Shown: positions 43,845 to 52,710 of the stretch, in pieces
Position numbering within the stretch: position 1 is the stretch's first letter
How the letters are laid out: every line of letters begins with the position of its first letter
Assembly: GCA_963822255.1 (NCBI GenBank)
Contig: CAWGGV010000002.1
Span: 124,001 to 188,000 of the forward strand
From: UBA7803 sp963822255
Lineage (GTDB): Bacteria; Pseudomonadota; Gammaproteobacteria; Pseudomonadales; Azotimanducaceae
Reading direction: 5' to 3'
DNA: 64,000 nucleotides
Notes under the pieces: model-generated
Database searches by the model: none
The model's input: the letters and a program-made list of their open reading frames with translations, nothing else
What the model was told of the DNA's origin: nothing
Program-made: the position numbers and the translations under genes

Positions 43845-44430
43845 CCAGCCACTGGCCGAGCTCCCGGCCCGCGACCTGGATCTGCAGATACAGACGGATG
43901 CGCCGGGCGTCCAGTTTCTCCTTGAAGCGGATGGCGGGCGTATTGAAGTAGTCGGAAATGCTGAAGAAGCGCTGCACGCCGCGGCCGCTCAGGTGCTCGT
44001 AGCAGCGCATGCGCATGAATGGCGCCAGGGCGCGGCCTCGATACTCCGGCGCGATGTAAGCATCGTAAAGATAGGCGTCACCCGACTGGAGCGGGAAGTC
44101 GCACGCCGAGTCGTTGATTTCCTCCAGGTCGGCCCAGGTATAGCCGGCGATCGTGCCGCGATCGCGGACCACGACGCATACATGGCCGCGACCCAGACGA
44201 TCCTCGAATCTCTCCGCGTTGCGCGAATACGGCGCGCAGGCCGCCGCTTCCAGCAGATCTTCCGGCCGCAGAACCTCGCTCACGAAGGATTCCCCGGGGT
44301 GGGGCGGCGCCACGCGCGGAACACCTTCACGAAACAGGTAGTAGGGATTGATCACCAGACCGCGGCGTGCGAGGCGTGAGACGACGCTCTGTGTCATCAG
44401 GCCGTAGCGAAACGACCCGCCGAGGTTCAT
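43822..44430 (-). CDS. GNAT-family N-acetyltransferase
   Basis: A 202-residue acyl-CoA-dependent acetyltransferase. The core pattern is visible: GHVCVVVRDRGTIAGYTW (beta strands 2-3), DAYLYDAYIAPEYRGRALAPFMRM (acetyl-CoA pyrophosphate loop RGRA) and the C-terminal FSISDYFNTPAIRFKEKLDAR. ATG 44430 is preferred; a TTG at 44448 is also in frame. It resembles the acetyltransferase at 52129-52710 in overall layout (GxVCV, RGRxL, N.AS/IR blocks), so the two are probably paralogues serving the glycan locus. Target unknown. Confidence 0.8.
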   Translation of the reverse strand: MNLGGSFRYGLMTQSVVSRLARRGLVINPYYLFREGVPRVAPPHPGESFVSEVLRPEDLLEAAACAPYSRNAERFEDRLGRGHVCVVVRDRGTIAGYTWADLEEINDSACDFPLQSGDAYLYDAYIAPEYRGRALAPFMRMRCYEHLSGRGVQRFFSISDYFNTPAIRFKEKLDARRIRLYLQIQVAGRELGQWLVKEYEPP

Positions 44431-44509
44431 GGCGCGGATCCGTGGCAAGTTGAAGCGCTACGCTAGCAGAAATAGCATCGACGTCGATAGGCATTGGTAA
44501 GGCACGCGT

Positions 44510-45466
44510 ATGCAGCGTCTCGCGTTGTTCTGCGACTGGCACCATTGGGTGCCGCAACGCCTGCTCGAGGCGCTGGCCGCGCGGCTCGAGGATTCGGCCG
44601 AACAACGGATCGTCGCCGTGTGCATTCCGCGGCCGCATCACTGGCGGCGCGCTCTGCGCCGGCACTATCGGCAGCGGATGCTGGGCCTGGCCCGTGCCAT
44701 CTACTACGGCGACGGCGCGTTGCGCCATCGTCCTCCGGCGCCGATGAACCTGCAGGCCTTGAGCGAGCGCTACGGTTTTCAGGTCTTTGTCGCCTCCGAT
44801 GCCAACTCGGCGGAGTTCCTGGACCACCTCTCGGAGCACGCCCGGGCCGACGTTGCCCTCAGCATCTTCTGGCTGAGCCGTTTCAAAGCGCGTTTTCGGT
44901 CCGCGTTTTCTCAGGTGGTCAACTACCACAACGGCCTGTTTCCCGACTACCGGGGACTCAAGGCCACTCCATGGTCGATCTATCGGGACGAGGCGCAGAG
45001 CGGTTTCACCTTTCACCGTGTCAATGCGGCGCTGGACCTGGGCAACGTCCTCGTGTCGGGCAAGGTGCCTGTGTTTCCGCACAGCAGTGTGTTCGACGTG
45101 GAGTGGCGCAAGACCGACGCCGCTGTCGAGGCGCTGGACGAGCTGTTGCGCGCGCTGCGCAATGCCGACCCGGGAACACCGCAGCAGCATCCGGAACGGT
45201 ACAACGACAGCCGCGAGATCCAGCGGCTGCAGTGCGTCGAGGCGCCTGGCGAGGTCGCGGCGGCCGATCTGTTGCAACGCATTCGCAGCTTCGGGTTCAC
45301 CCAGGTGCGGATCGGTGGCGAGCTGGTGCTGCTGTCGGGGCTAGGCCGGCCGGTGCCGGATCCCCGGCACTTCCGCGGAGTCAGCGTCACGCTCCGCGAC
45401 GGCACCTGGCGAATCAAACGGGCCGACTGGCTCGCACATCGTCTGCGGCGGCGAGCCCGACCGTGA
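44510..45466 (+). CDS. Formyltransferase-fold protein
   Basis: A 318-residue protein of the formyl_trans_N fold, which transfers a formyl group from N10-formyl-tetrahydrofolate to an amine. The active-site block VNYHNGLFPDYRGLKATPWSIYRDEAQSGFTFHRVNAALDLG carries the Asn-His-Asp catalytic set. The first 100 residues are divergent, as in sugar N-formyltransferases. AAGG precedes ATG 44510. In a locus with GDP-sugar enzymes and glycosyltransferases, formylation of an amino sugar (like WbtJ/VioF-type enzymes) is the best guess. Its last 126 bases overlap the convergent acetyltransferase gene. Confidence 0.82.
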   Translation: MQRLALFCDWHHWVPQRLLEALAARLEDSAEQRIVAVCIPRPHHWRRALRRHYRQRMLGLARAIYYGDGALRHRPPAPMNLQALSERYGFQVFVASDANSAEFLDHLSEHARADVALSIFWLSRFKARFRSAFSQVVNYHNGLFPDYRGLKATPWSIYRDEAQSGFTFHRVNAALDLGNVLVSGKVPVFPHSSVFDVEWRKTDAAVEALDELLRALRNADPGTPQQHPERYNDSREIQRLQCVEAPGEVAAADLLQRIRSFGFTQVRIGGELVLLSGLGRPVPDPRHFRGVSVTLRDGTWRIKRADWLAHRLRRRARP

Positions 45467-46513
45467 CCGCCGGTGGGCGTGCCTGGCGGCGGTGAAGGCG
45501 CAAGCCATTCGTCCCGACACCAGGGCCCCGGTCACGATAGGTACGCGCGCCGGCCAGAAGTCGTCGATGAAGGATCCTGCTTGAGCGCCGCTTTCGATAT
45601 CCGTGACGCCTGCTGGCCACGCATCCAGGTGACGCAGCGTCTCGTACTCCACGAGGAGGCCTGGGCTGTAGCGACCGAACTCTGGATCGTGACCGGTTTT
45701 GAAAGCGAATCCGTGGGTGCCGATCACGAAGTTGGTAGTCGACGCGATCACCGTCCCGTCCACCAGTAGCTCGCAGAACACCAGCTCGCCGCGGGCCGCC
45801 GTGCACAGCTCGCGGAAGAACCGCTCGCTGTCGGCTCGCGACTGCAGCGACGTCGCTGCTTTCCAACCCGCCCCTTCCAGCCGCAGGAAGTCGTCGATCG
45901 CCCGGCGATCAACCGCGTCGCCCGTCAACACGCGAAAATTCACCGCGCCAACGCGCTGCAATCGGCGCAAACTGGCGTGCATACGCTTGTGTCGTGATTT
46001 CGAGACGTGCGACTCCCAGTCCCGCGGGCGGGTCAGATCCAGGCCGGCACGCCAGTAGGCTTTGCTGCCGAACCAACGCAAGCCGAGCTGCCGCGCGGCG
46101 CTTGCCAGCGCCCGGTACGCGGCCGTATCGGCGCGCAGTTCCGCGAAGTGGACGCGGCGGCAGCCGGAATCCAGCAGCGACTCCAGAAGGCGGAGCGCCG
46201 CTTCCTGGCGGAGCGCCTCATGGAGCAGAACGCCCGATTGGAAGCTGTGGTACGAGCGGAACGCGATCAGCGACGGGAATGGAAAGCGCACGCTGCGCGA
46301 TTCCCGCCGAAAGGCGCCGAGCGCGACCAGGCGAGGCCCCTGCCAGAGCATGGCCAGTCGGGGCGGCGCTTGCGGGTCCAGGTAGCGGGCGGCCGGCACG
46401 AGGAATTCGGGCATGAGATACGGGTTGGGTGCGCACGCGGAACGCCCGAGCGCGCGCCAGTGCGCAAGATCTTCCCGACTCACGTCGTCCAATTCGCGCC
46501 ACTCGAGCCGCAT
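45341..46513 (-). CDS. BioF2-like GNAT acyltransferase
   Basis: A 390-residue protein of the GNAT_acetyltransf_6 (CelD/BioF2-like, FemAB-related) type, recognised from FPFPSLIAFRSYHSFQSGVLL, WESHVSKSRHKRMHASLRRLQRVG, FFRELCTAARGELVFCELLVDGTVIASTTNFVIG and FGRYSPGLLVEYETLRHL. Proteins like this occur in exopolysaccharide and lipid-modification loci. ATG 46513 is chosen. The C-terminal 40 residues overlap the formyltransferase gene antisense and look non-conserved, so the natural stop may have been lost. Confidence 0.8.
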   Translation of the reverse strand: MRLEWRELDDVSREDLAHWRALGRSACAPNPYLMPEFLVPAARYLDPQAPPRLAMLWQGPRLVALGAFRRESRSVRFPFPSLIAFRSYHSFQSGVLLHEALRQEAALRLLESLLDSGCRRVHFAELRADTAAYRALASAARQLGLRWFGSKAYWRAGLDLTRPRDWESHVSKSRHKRMHASLRRLQRVGAVNFRVLTGDAVDRRAIDDFLRLEGAGWKAATSLQSRADSERFFRELCTAARGELVFCELLVDGTVIASTTNFVIGTHGFAFKTGHDPEFGRYSPGLLVEYETLRHLDAWPAGVTDIESGAQAGSFIDDFWPARVPIVTGALVSGRMACAFTAARHAHRRSRSGSPPQTMCEPVGPFDSPGAVAERDADSAEVPGIRHRPA

Positions 46514-46691
46514 GTTGTCAAGCACCCGGAGGACCTGCCTTCGATTCAGCCAGTACGTACCCTACTCGCATGCGTCGGCGCTCGTGACAGGCGTTTGTCA
46601 GTTACATGTCAGTGCGGTAGGCCTTACGCCGATCGAGACCACCGGGCGCCGCGCCGGTCTACAATGTCGCGAGCCATCCTCAGGAATCATC

Positions 46692-47688
46692 GTGCGAGTC
46701 ACAATCGTCGGCGCCGGCGCAATCGGCTCGCTGCTCGGACACGGCCTGGCCCGCAGCAGCCACGAGCTCAGCGTGATCGACCGCCCCGGCCGCGTCGCGG
46801 AGCTCGATCGTCTCCGCGGCATCGCCGTGCAGGATCTGGACGGTTCGATGTCCGTGGCTCGGCCGGCGCGCATCACCGACGACTTCTCCCGGCCTGGTCC
46901 TCAGGACGTGGTCATTCTCGCGACCAAGGCGCACCAGTTGGACCGCGTTGCGCCCCACGTGCACCACCTGCTCGCGGCCGATACGGTCGTCATGACCCTG
47001 CAGAACGGCATTCCCTGGTGGTACTGCTATGGTCTCGCGCACGCGGCTCGAGACACCCGGTTGTACAGCGTCGACCCGGACGGCTGCCTGCACACCCACG
47101 TGCCTGCAGAAGCCATCGTCGGTTGTGTGGCTTATCCCGCGGCCGAGCTTCGTCGCGATGGCACCGTCGTGCACGTGGAGGGTGATCGGTTTCCCGTCGG
47201 TGAAATCGACGGCGATAGAGCGTCCGCGAACCGCCGCCATTGCCGGCATGCTCGAGGACGCAGGATTTCGCAGCCGGATCCTCGCCGACATACGCTCCGA
47301 GCTGTGGCTGAAGGCCTGGGGCGCGCTGTCGATCAATCCGGTGAGTGCGCTCACCCGCGCGACCATGGTGGACATCTGCACCTTCCCGCCGACGCGCGCC
47401 CTCGTCGCCACGATGATGGAGGAGGCCAGGGCGATCGCCGAGGCGCTCGGCGTGACGTTCCGCCACCCGATCGAAAAGCGCATTGAAGGTGCGCGCGCGG
47501 TGGGTGCCCACAGGACCTCGATGCTGCAGGATCTGGAGGCCGGACGCGCCATGGAGCTGGACGCGCTGATGTCCGCCGTGTTGGAGCTGGCGGCGTTGAC
47601 CGGTCACGACGCGCCGGCGATCCGCGCAGTGCACGCCTGCGCGGCGCTGCTGAACGAGCCGTTGCGCGAGGGAGGAACGTATGGCTGA
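46692..47688 (+). pseudogene. Ketopantoate reductase (PanE/ApbA) family, one frameshift
   Basis: An NADPH-dependent 2-oxoacid reductase-like protein. GTG 46692 opens with the Rossmann motif VTIVGAGAIGSLLGHGLA; VVILATKAHQLD and TLQNGIPWWY follow in the usual places. Near 47,215 the frame changes, and the C-terminal helical domain (IRSELWLKAWGALSINPVSALTRATMVDI, RTSMLQDLEAGRAMELDAL) is read in another frame to the stop at 47686. One base restores about 330 residues. It overlaps the next gene by 8 bases. Whether it acts in pantothenate synthesis or on a sugar-like 2-keto acid is open. Confidence 0.82.
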
Positions 47689-48314
47689 GGCGATTCGCAT
47701 CGGCACCCTGGGCGCCGCGGCGATCACGCCCGCGGCCCTCATCGCCCCGGCGGCGGAGAACCCGGAGGTGGAGGTCGTCGCCATCGCCGCGCGCGATCCG
47801 GTGCGTGCCCGTGCTTTCGCCGCGCAGCATGGCCTCACCAATGTGCACGACAGCTACGATGCGCTGATCGACGATCCGACGCTCGACGCCATCTACAACC
47901 CGCTACCCATCAGCCTTCACCGCGAATACACGATCAAGGGGCGCGAGCTGGTGCACGTCGAGGGCCGGTTTCTGGTGCCGAGTCCGGCCGCCGGGGACAT
48001 CCGTATGCACTACGCGACCGGAGGCGGGGCCACCATGGACATGGGCTGCTATCCCATTTCCTGGCTCCGCCACATCAGTGGTGAGGAGCCCGAGGTGACG
48101 GCCGCTCGTGCCCGGCTCGGCAATCCGGACGTGGATCTGCGGCTCGAGGCGGAGTATCGACTCGCCGGCGGCGCCACGGCGACGACCGTGGGCTCCATGT
48201 GCGAGTCGTCGTTCGCCGCCGACCTCGTGTCTGCCCACGGATGCCGAGGACGCCGTCAAGCAGATGCGAGTCATCGATGCCGTTTACCGCGCGGCCGGGC
48301 TGCGCGCCCGCTGA
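47681..48314 (+). pseudogene. Gfo/Idh/MocA-family oxidoreductase with internal deletions
   Basis: The N-terminal Rossmann domain (IRIGTLGAAAITPAALIAPA) and DAIYNPLPISLHREYTI are normal, but the next 80 or so residues, including the conserved EKP with the catalytic Lys, are missing. The sequence resumes at DIRMHYATGGGATMDMGCYPISWLRH. A second gap and frame change near 48,235 removes most of the C-terminal domain before the family-like end TDAEDAVKQMRVIDAVYRAAGL (stop at 48312). About 210 residues remain of about 330, so it cannot be a working enzyme as written. It is coupled to the PanE-like gene by an 8-base overlap. Confidence 0.78.
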
Positions 48315-48386
48315 CATCCAGTTCGGCGACAGCACTGCGTCGACGTACAGGTCCTTGAGAGAAGGTAGTGATGCGTTGACGCGTAG

Positions 48387-48406
48387 TACTGTATATAATT
48401 ACAGTA
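48387..48406. promoter_or_regulatory. LexA (SOS) box
   Basis: TACTGTATATAATTACAGTA fits the gammaproteobacterial SOS box CTGT-N8-ACAG with the extended TACTG...CAGTA flanks. It sits within a perfect 11-base inverted repeat (48383-48393 and 48400-48410) centred on TATAAT. It lies 28 bases upstream of the DUF222-HNH start codon, where LexA would cover the core promoter. A TTGACG at 48376-48381 is nearby but badly spaced as a -35. Confidence 0.88.
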
Positions 48407-48434
48407 CTACCAGGTCAATGAACGGGACGCATTC

Positions 48435-49751
48435 ATGACTGCCAACGACTCGTCGATCCCCGCCCCTGTCCGTACTTCCATCGAAGACCTCGACGCGGCA
48501 ATCTGCCGGTTGAGCCGTGACGTCAACGTCGCTCACTATCGCCTGCTGGTGATGATCCGCGAGTTCGACGACCGTTTCGGCTGGGCGAAGTGGGGCTTGC
48601 GCAACTGCTCCGAATGGCTCGCCTGGCGGTGCGGCATCACGCTCTCGGCGGCACGCGAGAAGGTGCGTACGGCCCAGGCGCTGCGGCGGCTGCCGCAGAT
48701 CTCGAGAAGTTTCGCCGAGGGGCACCTGTCTTACTCGAAGGTGCGCGCTCTCACCCGGGCCGCGGATGAGCACAGCGAAGACGTGCTGCTCGCTTACGCA
48801 CTCACCGCCACTGCGACTCAGGTGGAGGAACGTTGCCGGCAGATGCGCAACGTCCGCACAGAGTCGACCGAGCAAGCGCGCCGGACCTGGGCCCGGCGCA
48901 CGCTGTCTGCCTGGCCCAACGCCGAGCGCGGCACCATGACCCTGACGATGGAGGTGCCGTTCGAAGTCGGCGAGATCGTTACTCAGGCGATCGACCGCGC
49001 CATCGAAGCGGGCCAGGCGGCAAATGGCCCGGAGTTCGAGGAAGTGAGCTGGCACACGCAGCAGGCGGATGCGCTCGTCGCGGTAGCCCGAGCCTATCTG
49101 GACGGCGCGGCGTCAAGCGATGGGGCGCCATCGTCGAGCGCCGATCATTACCAGGTAGTGGTGCACGTCGACGAGACGGCGCTCAGCGGAGGGGCCGGCC
49201 GGTCAGATCTGCCCATCGAGACGGTGAAGCGCCTCACCTGCGACGGCAGTCTGGTAACGGTGATCGAAAACGGAACCGGCGAGCCCCTCAACATCGGGCG
49301 TAAGCGGCGCAGCGTCCCGCCGGCGATCCGCCGGGCGCTGTGGTCGCGTGATCGCGGTTGTTCGTTCCCGGGCTGTCACAACACCCGCTTCATCGACGCC
49401 CATCATATCCACCACTGGAGCGCGGGCGGCGAGACCAGCCTCGACAACCTCGTGCTTCTGTGCGGCCATCACCATCGGCTGGTACATGAGGGCGGATACT
49501 GCATCCGTCGCGATGCCGAGGGCCAGGTCTACTTCCAGCGGGGAGATGGCCGGGTCATCCCGCGTTGCGGCTATGATGCCGAGGACGCTCGGCCGGACCC
49601 CGTCAACCTGGAGGACACCTCCGCGGAGGGGTGGCTTGCAGCTCTGGTGAAACGGCCCAAGCCCTCCGCGGAGGTGCGGGATGCCGTGGGTACGTACGCG
49701 ATCCGCCGAGGGGGTGTTTCGTGTGTGCTGAGCGGCGCGACTCAGAAATAA
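48435..49751 (+). CDS. DUF222 / HNH endonuclease (13E12-repeat family)
   Basis: A 438-residue protein. Residues 1 to about 290 match DUF222: a helical part with FGWAKWGLRNCSEWLAWRCGITLSAAREKVRTA and SYSKVRALTRAA, then ALVAVARAYL and YQVVVHVDE. The C-terminus is an HNH nuclease: RRALWSRDRGCSFPGCHNTRFIDAHHIHHWSAGGETSLDNLVLLCGHHHRLVHEGGY, with paired Cys ligands and the catalytic His. The family is abundant in actinobacteria and found in some proteobacteria. The LexA box directly upstream means DNA damage should induce it. DNA targets are unknown. Confidence 0.9.
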   Translation: MTANDSSIPAPVRTSIEDLDAAICRLSRDVNVAHYRLLVMIREFDDRFGWAKWGLRNCSEWLAWRCGITLSAAREKVRTAQALRRLPQISRSFAEGHLSYSKVRALTRAADEHSEDVLLAYALTATATQVEERCRQMRNVRTESTEQARRTWARRTLSAWPNAERGTMTLTMEVPFEVGEIVTQAIDRAIEAGQAANGPEFEEVSWHTQQADALVAVARAYLDGAASSDGAPSSSADHYQVVVHVDETALSGGAGRSDLPIETVKRLTCDGSLVTVIENGTGEPLNIGRKRRSVPPAIRRALWSRDRGCSFPGCHNTRFIDAHHIHHWSAGGETSLDNLVLLCGHHHRLVHEGGYCIRRDAEGQVYFQRGDGRVIPRCGYDAEDARPDPVNLEDTSAEGWLAALVKRPKPSAEVRDAVGTYAIRRGGVSCVLSGATQK

Positions 49752-51046
49752 ATCTGGTCGACCAGAACCCCGTGCCGTGCGGCGCCTTCGGGCTCGCGGA
49801 TCGGCGGCGTCCAGAGATCGAACCGCTCGAGGTCGTCCGCCATTCCGCGGATGACGGAAAATCCCCGCGAGGGCTCGGAGGTGAAGATCGACAGGTGCGT
49901 GTGGCCGTGCCCGGCCAGCCATCCGCACCATGCTCTGAGCAGCCCTTCGAGCTCAGCCTCGGCGCCTGGAACGAAACCGTAGTCCAGCACGAGCCGGCGG
50001 CGGGTCTCGGTGACCTGGCCGTTCATCTCGGTGATCACCTTGATCTGCGTACCGGCCGGCCAGACGCCCACCACCGCCCGGTCGGTGAGCCACACGCGGT
50101 TCCAAGAGTACAGCTCGGGCGCCCGCTCCAGGCGGTCGCGCAGTGAATCGGCCGTGTACGGGAAGTACATCTCCTCCTGGCCGTGAGCGACGTTCAGGAG
50201 CTCCGCAATCCGTTCCGCATCGTCCGCGGTGGCCTCACGGCCGACCCGTGGACCGGCTTGCCGTTCTGCGGAAAGCAGCGCCCGCACCGGCCCGAAGCGC
50301 CATCGCGGAGCGCCGGCGAAAGCCTTCTGAATCGACGCGTTGTCGCGAGCCGCACACTGGTAGCCCTCGTCCGTGCTGCTCTGCGGCGCGTACTTCTCGC
50401 TCAGCTTGCGAGCAAGCGCACCCCACAGGCCCTTGCCCTGGTGCTCGGCCGCGACTCGCAGATGGATGTAGTTCACCAGACGATATTTCGCCCCTCCGAT
50501 TCGCGCGTGGTGCCGTGCCGCCCACTCGACTGCGCCCGGGTCTCCGTCGACCTCCGCCACGACGACAGTCGCGTCCTCCATGAGTCGGGCCGCCGCGAAA
50601 TAATCGGCACTTCGATCGAACGTCATCCGCCGCTCGCCCAACCTGATGGGCGCCCGTCGTTCGATCTCCGCAAGCGCCGGACCGTCCTCCGCCGTTGCCT
50701 CGCGTATTACGATCGAGGAGTCGTACAGGCGCTGCCAGTCGAGATCGGTGATTCTGTGGGCTGCCGCAGACTCCACACTCAGGGTGAGGCGGTATCGGGT
50801 GTCGTTGTCCGTCGCGACCGCGACGACGATCTGGAACGGCTCGCTGACCTCCACCCCCGTAACCACCCGCTGCCCCAGCCGCTCGGACCATGCACGCCAG
50901 TTCGCCCGCAACTGCTCATCGGTCTCCTCCATGGGCCTCGTGAAATGGCGGTTCGCCTCTTCCACGGTCAGGTCCTGCATGTTTGAGCCCATGGTGGCGA
51001 GATACCAGCCGAGCTGTTCGCCCGCTGGTGTCGACGGAATGCGCAT
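49742..51046 (-). CDS. Three-part protein with tandem GNAT-like domains
   Basis: A 434-residue protein. Residues 1-110 form a small domain (EQLGWYLATMGSNMQDLTVEEANRHFTRPM, VVTGVEVSEPFQIVVAVAT) like the short N-terminal domain of some actinobacterial serine-hydrolase-type proteins. Residues 112-260 are a GNAT acetyltransferase (IREATAEDGPALAEIERRAP, VNYIHLRVAAEHQGKGLWGAL), and about 270-425 a second, weaker GNAT-like half. It converges on the HNH gene with a 10-base overlap. ATG 51046 is the only well-placed start. Function unknown. Confidence 0.7.
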   Translation of the reverse strand: MRIPSTPAGEQLGWYLATMGSNMQDLTVEEANRHFTRPMEETDEQLRANWRAWSERLGQRVVTGVEVSEPFQIVVAVATDNDTRYRLTLSVESAAAHRITDLDWQRLYDSSIVIREATAEDGPALAEIERRAPIRLGERRMTFDRSADYFAAARLMEDATVVVAEVDGDPGAVEWAARHHARIGGAKYRLVNYIHLRVAAEHQGKGLWGALARKLSEKYAPQSSTDEGYQCAARDNASIQKAFAGAPRWRFGPVRALLSAERQAGPRVGREATADDAERIAELLNVAHGQEEMYFPYTADSLRDRLERAPELYSWNRVWLTDRAVVGVWPAGTQIKVITEMNGQVTETRRRLVLDYGFVPGAEAELEGLLRAWCGWLAGHGHTHLSIFTSEPSRGFSVIRGMADDLERFDLWTPPIREPEGAARHGVLVDQIYF

Positions 51047-51229
51047 TGGCGGTCACCCCGGTGGGTCGGCTCGGCGCAGTTTCCCACCTGCGCTCGGCGA
51101 TGCCAATGTCGGAGCGGCATCCCCGTTACCCCCGTTACATCCCCGCGACAACTTGGCGAGCCTGGGATCTCACGGCTGTCTCACAATCTGGCTTTGCCGC
51201 AAGGCGTGCCTGCCGACGATCGACGCCGC

Positions 51230-52135
51230 ATGCTGAAGCTCGCCCACATCGTGAACCCGCTCGTGGTGACCGATCCGCAATCGGACCTGAGCTACGCCCA
51301 GCCGGTCACCCTGCGGTCCATGCAGGTGGCCCGGCAACGGGCATCCTCGGCGGGGCTGGCCGTGGCTCAGTATGCTGCCGTGTATCCGGAGGATCGCGAC
51401 GCGGTGCCGCAGGATTTCATCACCACGCCCGTGCTCGAGCGCTCGGTGCTCGATGTGGTCGGGCCGGTGGGTGGTCGGAAGCTGCCGCTGCTGCGCGACA
51501 TTCTGGATCGGCTGTTCGCCGCCGCCGACGCAGACTTTCTGATCTACAGCAACATCGATATCGGACTGTGGCCGGACTTCTACCTGCAGGTCGCCGAGCG
51601 CATCAGCCAGGGGGCGGATGCCTTTCTGATCGGCCGGCGCACCCTCGGCACGGAATTCACCTCACCCGATGACCTGGACCACATCTACGCGCAGGAGGGA
51701 AAGCCCCACTTCGGCTTCAGCTGCTTCGTCTTTCCCCGGTCGCAGTATCCCCGGTACCTGCTGGGGGACACGTGCATCGGCCTGCAACCGGTCGGGGTAA
51801 CGCTCGCGGTCAACATGATTCAGCAGGCGAAGGCGTTCCGGAATTTCGACCGCGACCGGCTGACGTTTCACCTGGGCGATGACCGGGTGTGGGAGCGGTC
51901 GCTGCTGGACGAGTGCCATCGCCACAACGAGCGCACGCTGGATGCGGTGATCGAACGGCTGGCGAGGGAGGGGCTCGCGCCGCGGGCCGCGCAGATCTTC
52001 GCGGACTATCAGCGCTGGCGCTTCCGATACGTCATCAGCCGCTGTCGCAGGCCCTGGCTGCGCAAGGCCTACCGCGCCCTCAAGAAGGCCGGGCTCGGCA
52101 CCTGGGTCGCCGCCCGTTACGACCGAACATGGTGA
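51230..52135 (+). CDS. Putative GT-A-type glycosyltransferase-like protein
   Basis: A 301-residue protein that I do not recognise as a named family. It begins LKLAHIVNPLVV and has a central FLIYSNIDIGLWPDFYLQVAERISQGADAFLIGRR that looks like the acidic metal/nucleotide loop of GT-A transferases. GFSCFVFPRSQYPRYLLGDTCIGL and a basic C-terminal helix follow. No signal peptide. ATG 51230 is preferred to a TTG at 51194. Its stop overlaps the next start by 7 bases, the first of four coupled genes, so it very likely belongs to glycan assembly. The activity is inferred. Confidence 0.6.
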   Translation: MLKLAHIVNPLVVTDPQSDLSYAQPVTLRSMQVARQRASSAGLAVAQYAAVYPEDRDAVPQDFITTPVLERSVLDVVGPVGGRKLPLLRDILDRLFAAADADFLIYSNIDIGLWPDFYLQVAERISQGADAFLIGRRTLGTEFTSPDDLDHIYAQEGKPHFGFSCFVFPRSQYPRYLLGDTCIGLQPVGVTLAVNMIQQAKAFRNFDRDRLTFHLGDDRVWERSLLDECHRHNERTLDAVIERLAREGLAPRAAQIFADYQRWRFRYVISRCRRPWLRKAYRALKKAGLGTWVAARYDRTW

Positions 52136-52710
52136 AGCTGCTGCGCACACGACTGCGGCTCTGCCGGGTGCTGGTCCGCGATCCCGACGAAGGCGATGTC
52201 CACGCGCCGGAGGGGGTCTCTATCCGCGCAGCGACGAGGGAAGATCTCCTGCGGGCGGCCGCCCAGGGGTTCGGCGATCTCCGCGTGGATTTCGTTGACG
52301 CGGCGCTGGCGCGGGGCGACGTCTGCGTCGCTGCGTTCCACGGTAATGACATCGTGGCGTACGTGTGGCGCTCCTTCAGCACCGCACCCCATGGCGACGG
52401 GCTGTGGGTTCGAGTCGATCACCCCTACTGGTACACGTACAAATCCTTCACCCGGCCGGACTTCCGCGGCCGACGGCTGAACGGCGTGCTCACCCTGTAC
52501 GGCGATCACGTCTGCCGGGACCGCGGCTGTGAGCACGGTGTCGGCTTCATCGACGTCGGAAATCGGGCGTCGCTGCGGGCGAGCTTGCGCATCGGTACGC
52601 GCGTCGTCGGATATGCCGGCTACCTGCGGCTGTTCGGCAGAAGCCATCCGTTCAGGACGCCGGGCGTGCGGGCCCACACGTTTCGCTTCTACCGCCGGGC
52701 CAGCGCATGA
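52129..52710 (+). CDS. GNAT-family N-acetyltransferase
   Basis: A 193-residue acetyltransferase-like protein with VSIRAATREDLLRAAAQGF, GDVCVAAFHGNDIVAYVWR, YTYKSFTRPDFRGRRLNGVLTLY (the RGRR coenzyme A loop) and VGFIDVGNRASLRASLRIG. It is a diverged paralogue of the acetyltransferase at 43822-44430. It overlaps both neighbours (7 bases upstream, 4 bases ATGA downstream), so it is translated with the flanking glycosyltransferase genes. Acetylation of a nucleotide sugar or glycan is likely. Confidence 0.82.
   Translation: MVKLLRTRLRLCRVLVRDPDEGDVHAPEGVSIRAATREDLLRAAAQGFGDLRVDFVDAALARGDVCVAAFHGNDIVAYVWRSFSTAPHGDGLWVRVDHPYWYTYKSFTRPDFRGRRLNGVLTLYGDHVCRDRGCEHGVGFIDVGNRASLRASLRIGTRVVGYAGYLRLFGRSHPFRTPGVRAHTFRFYRRASA

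Noticed and set aside
51886..51900. GTGTGGGAGCGGTCGC as a further REP copy
   Set aside because: Only the head matches, and it encodes conserved-looking protein sequence (RVWERSLL) without the palindromic tail.
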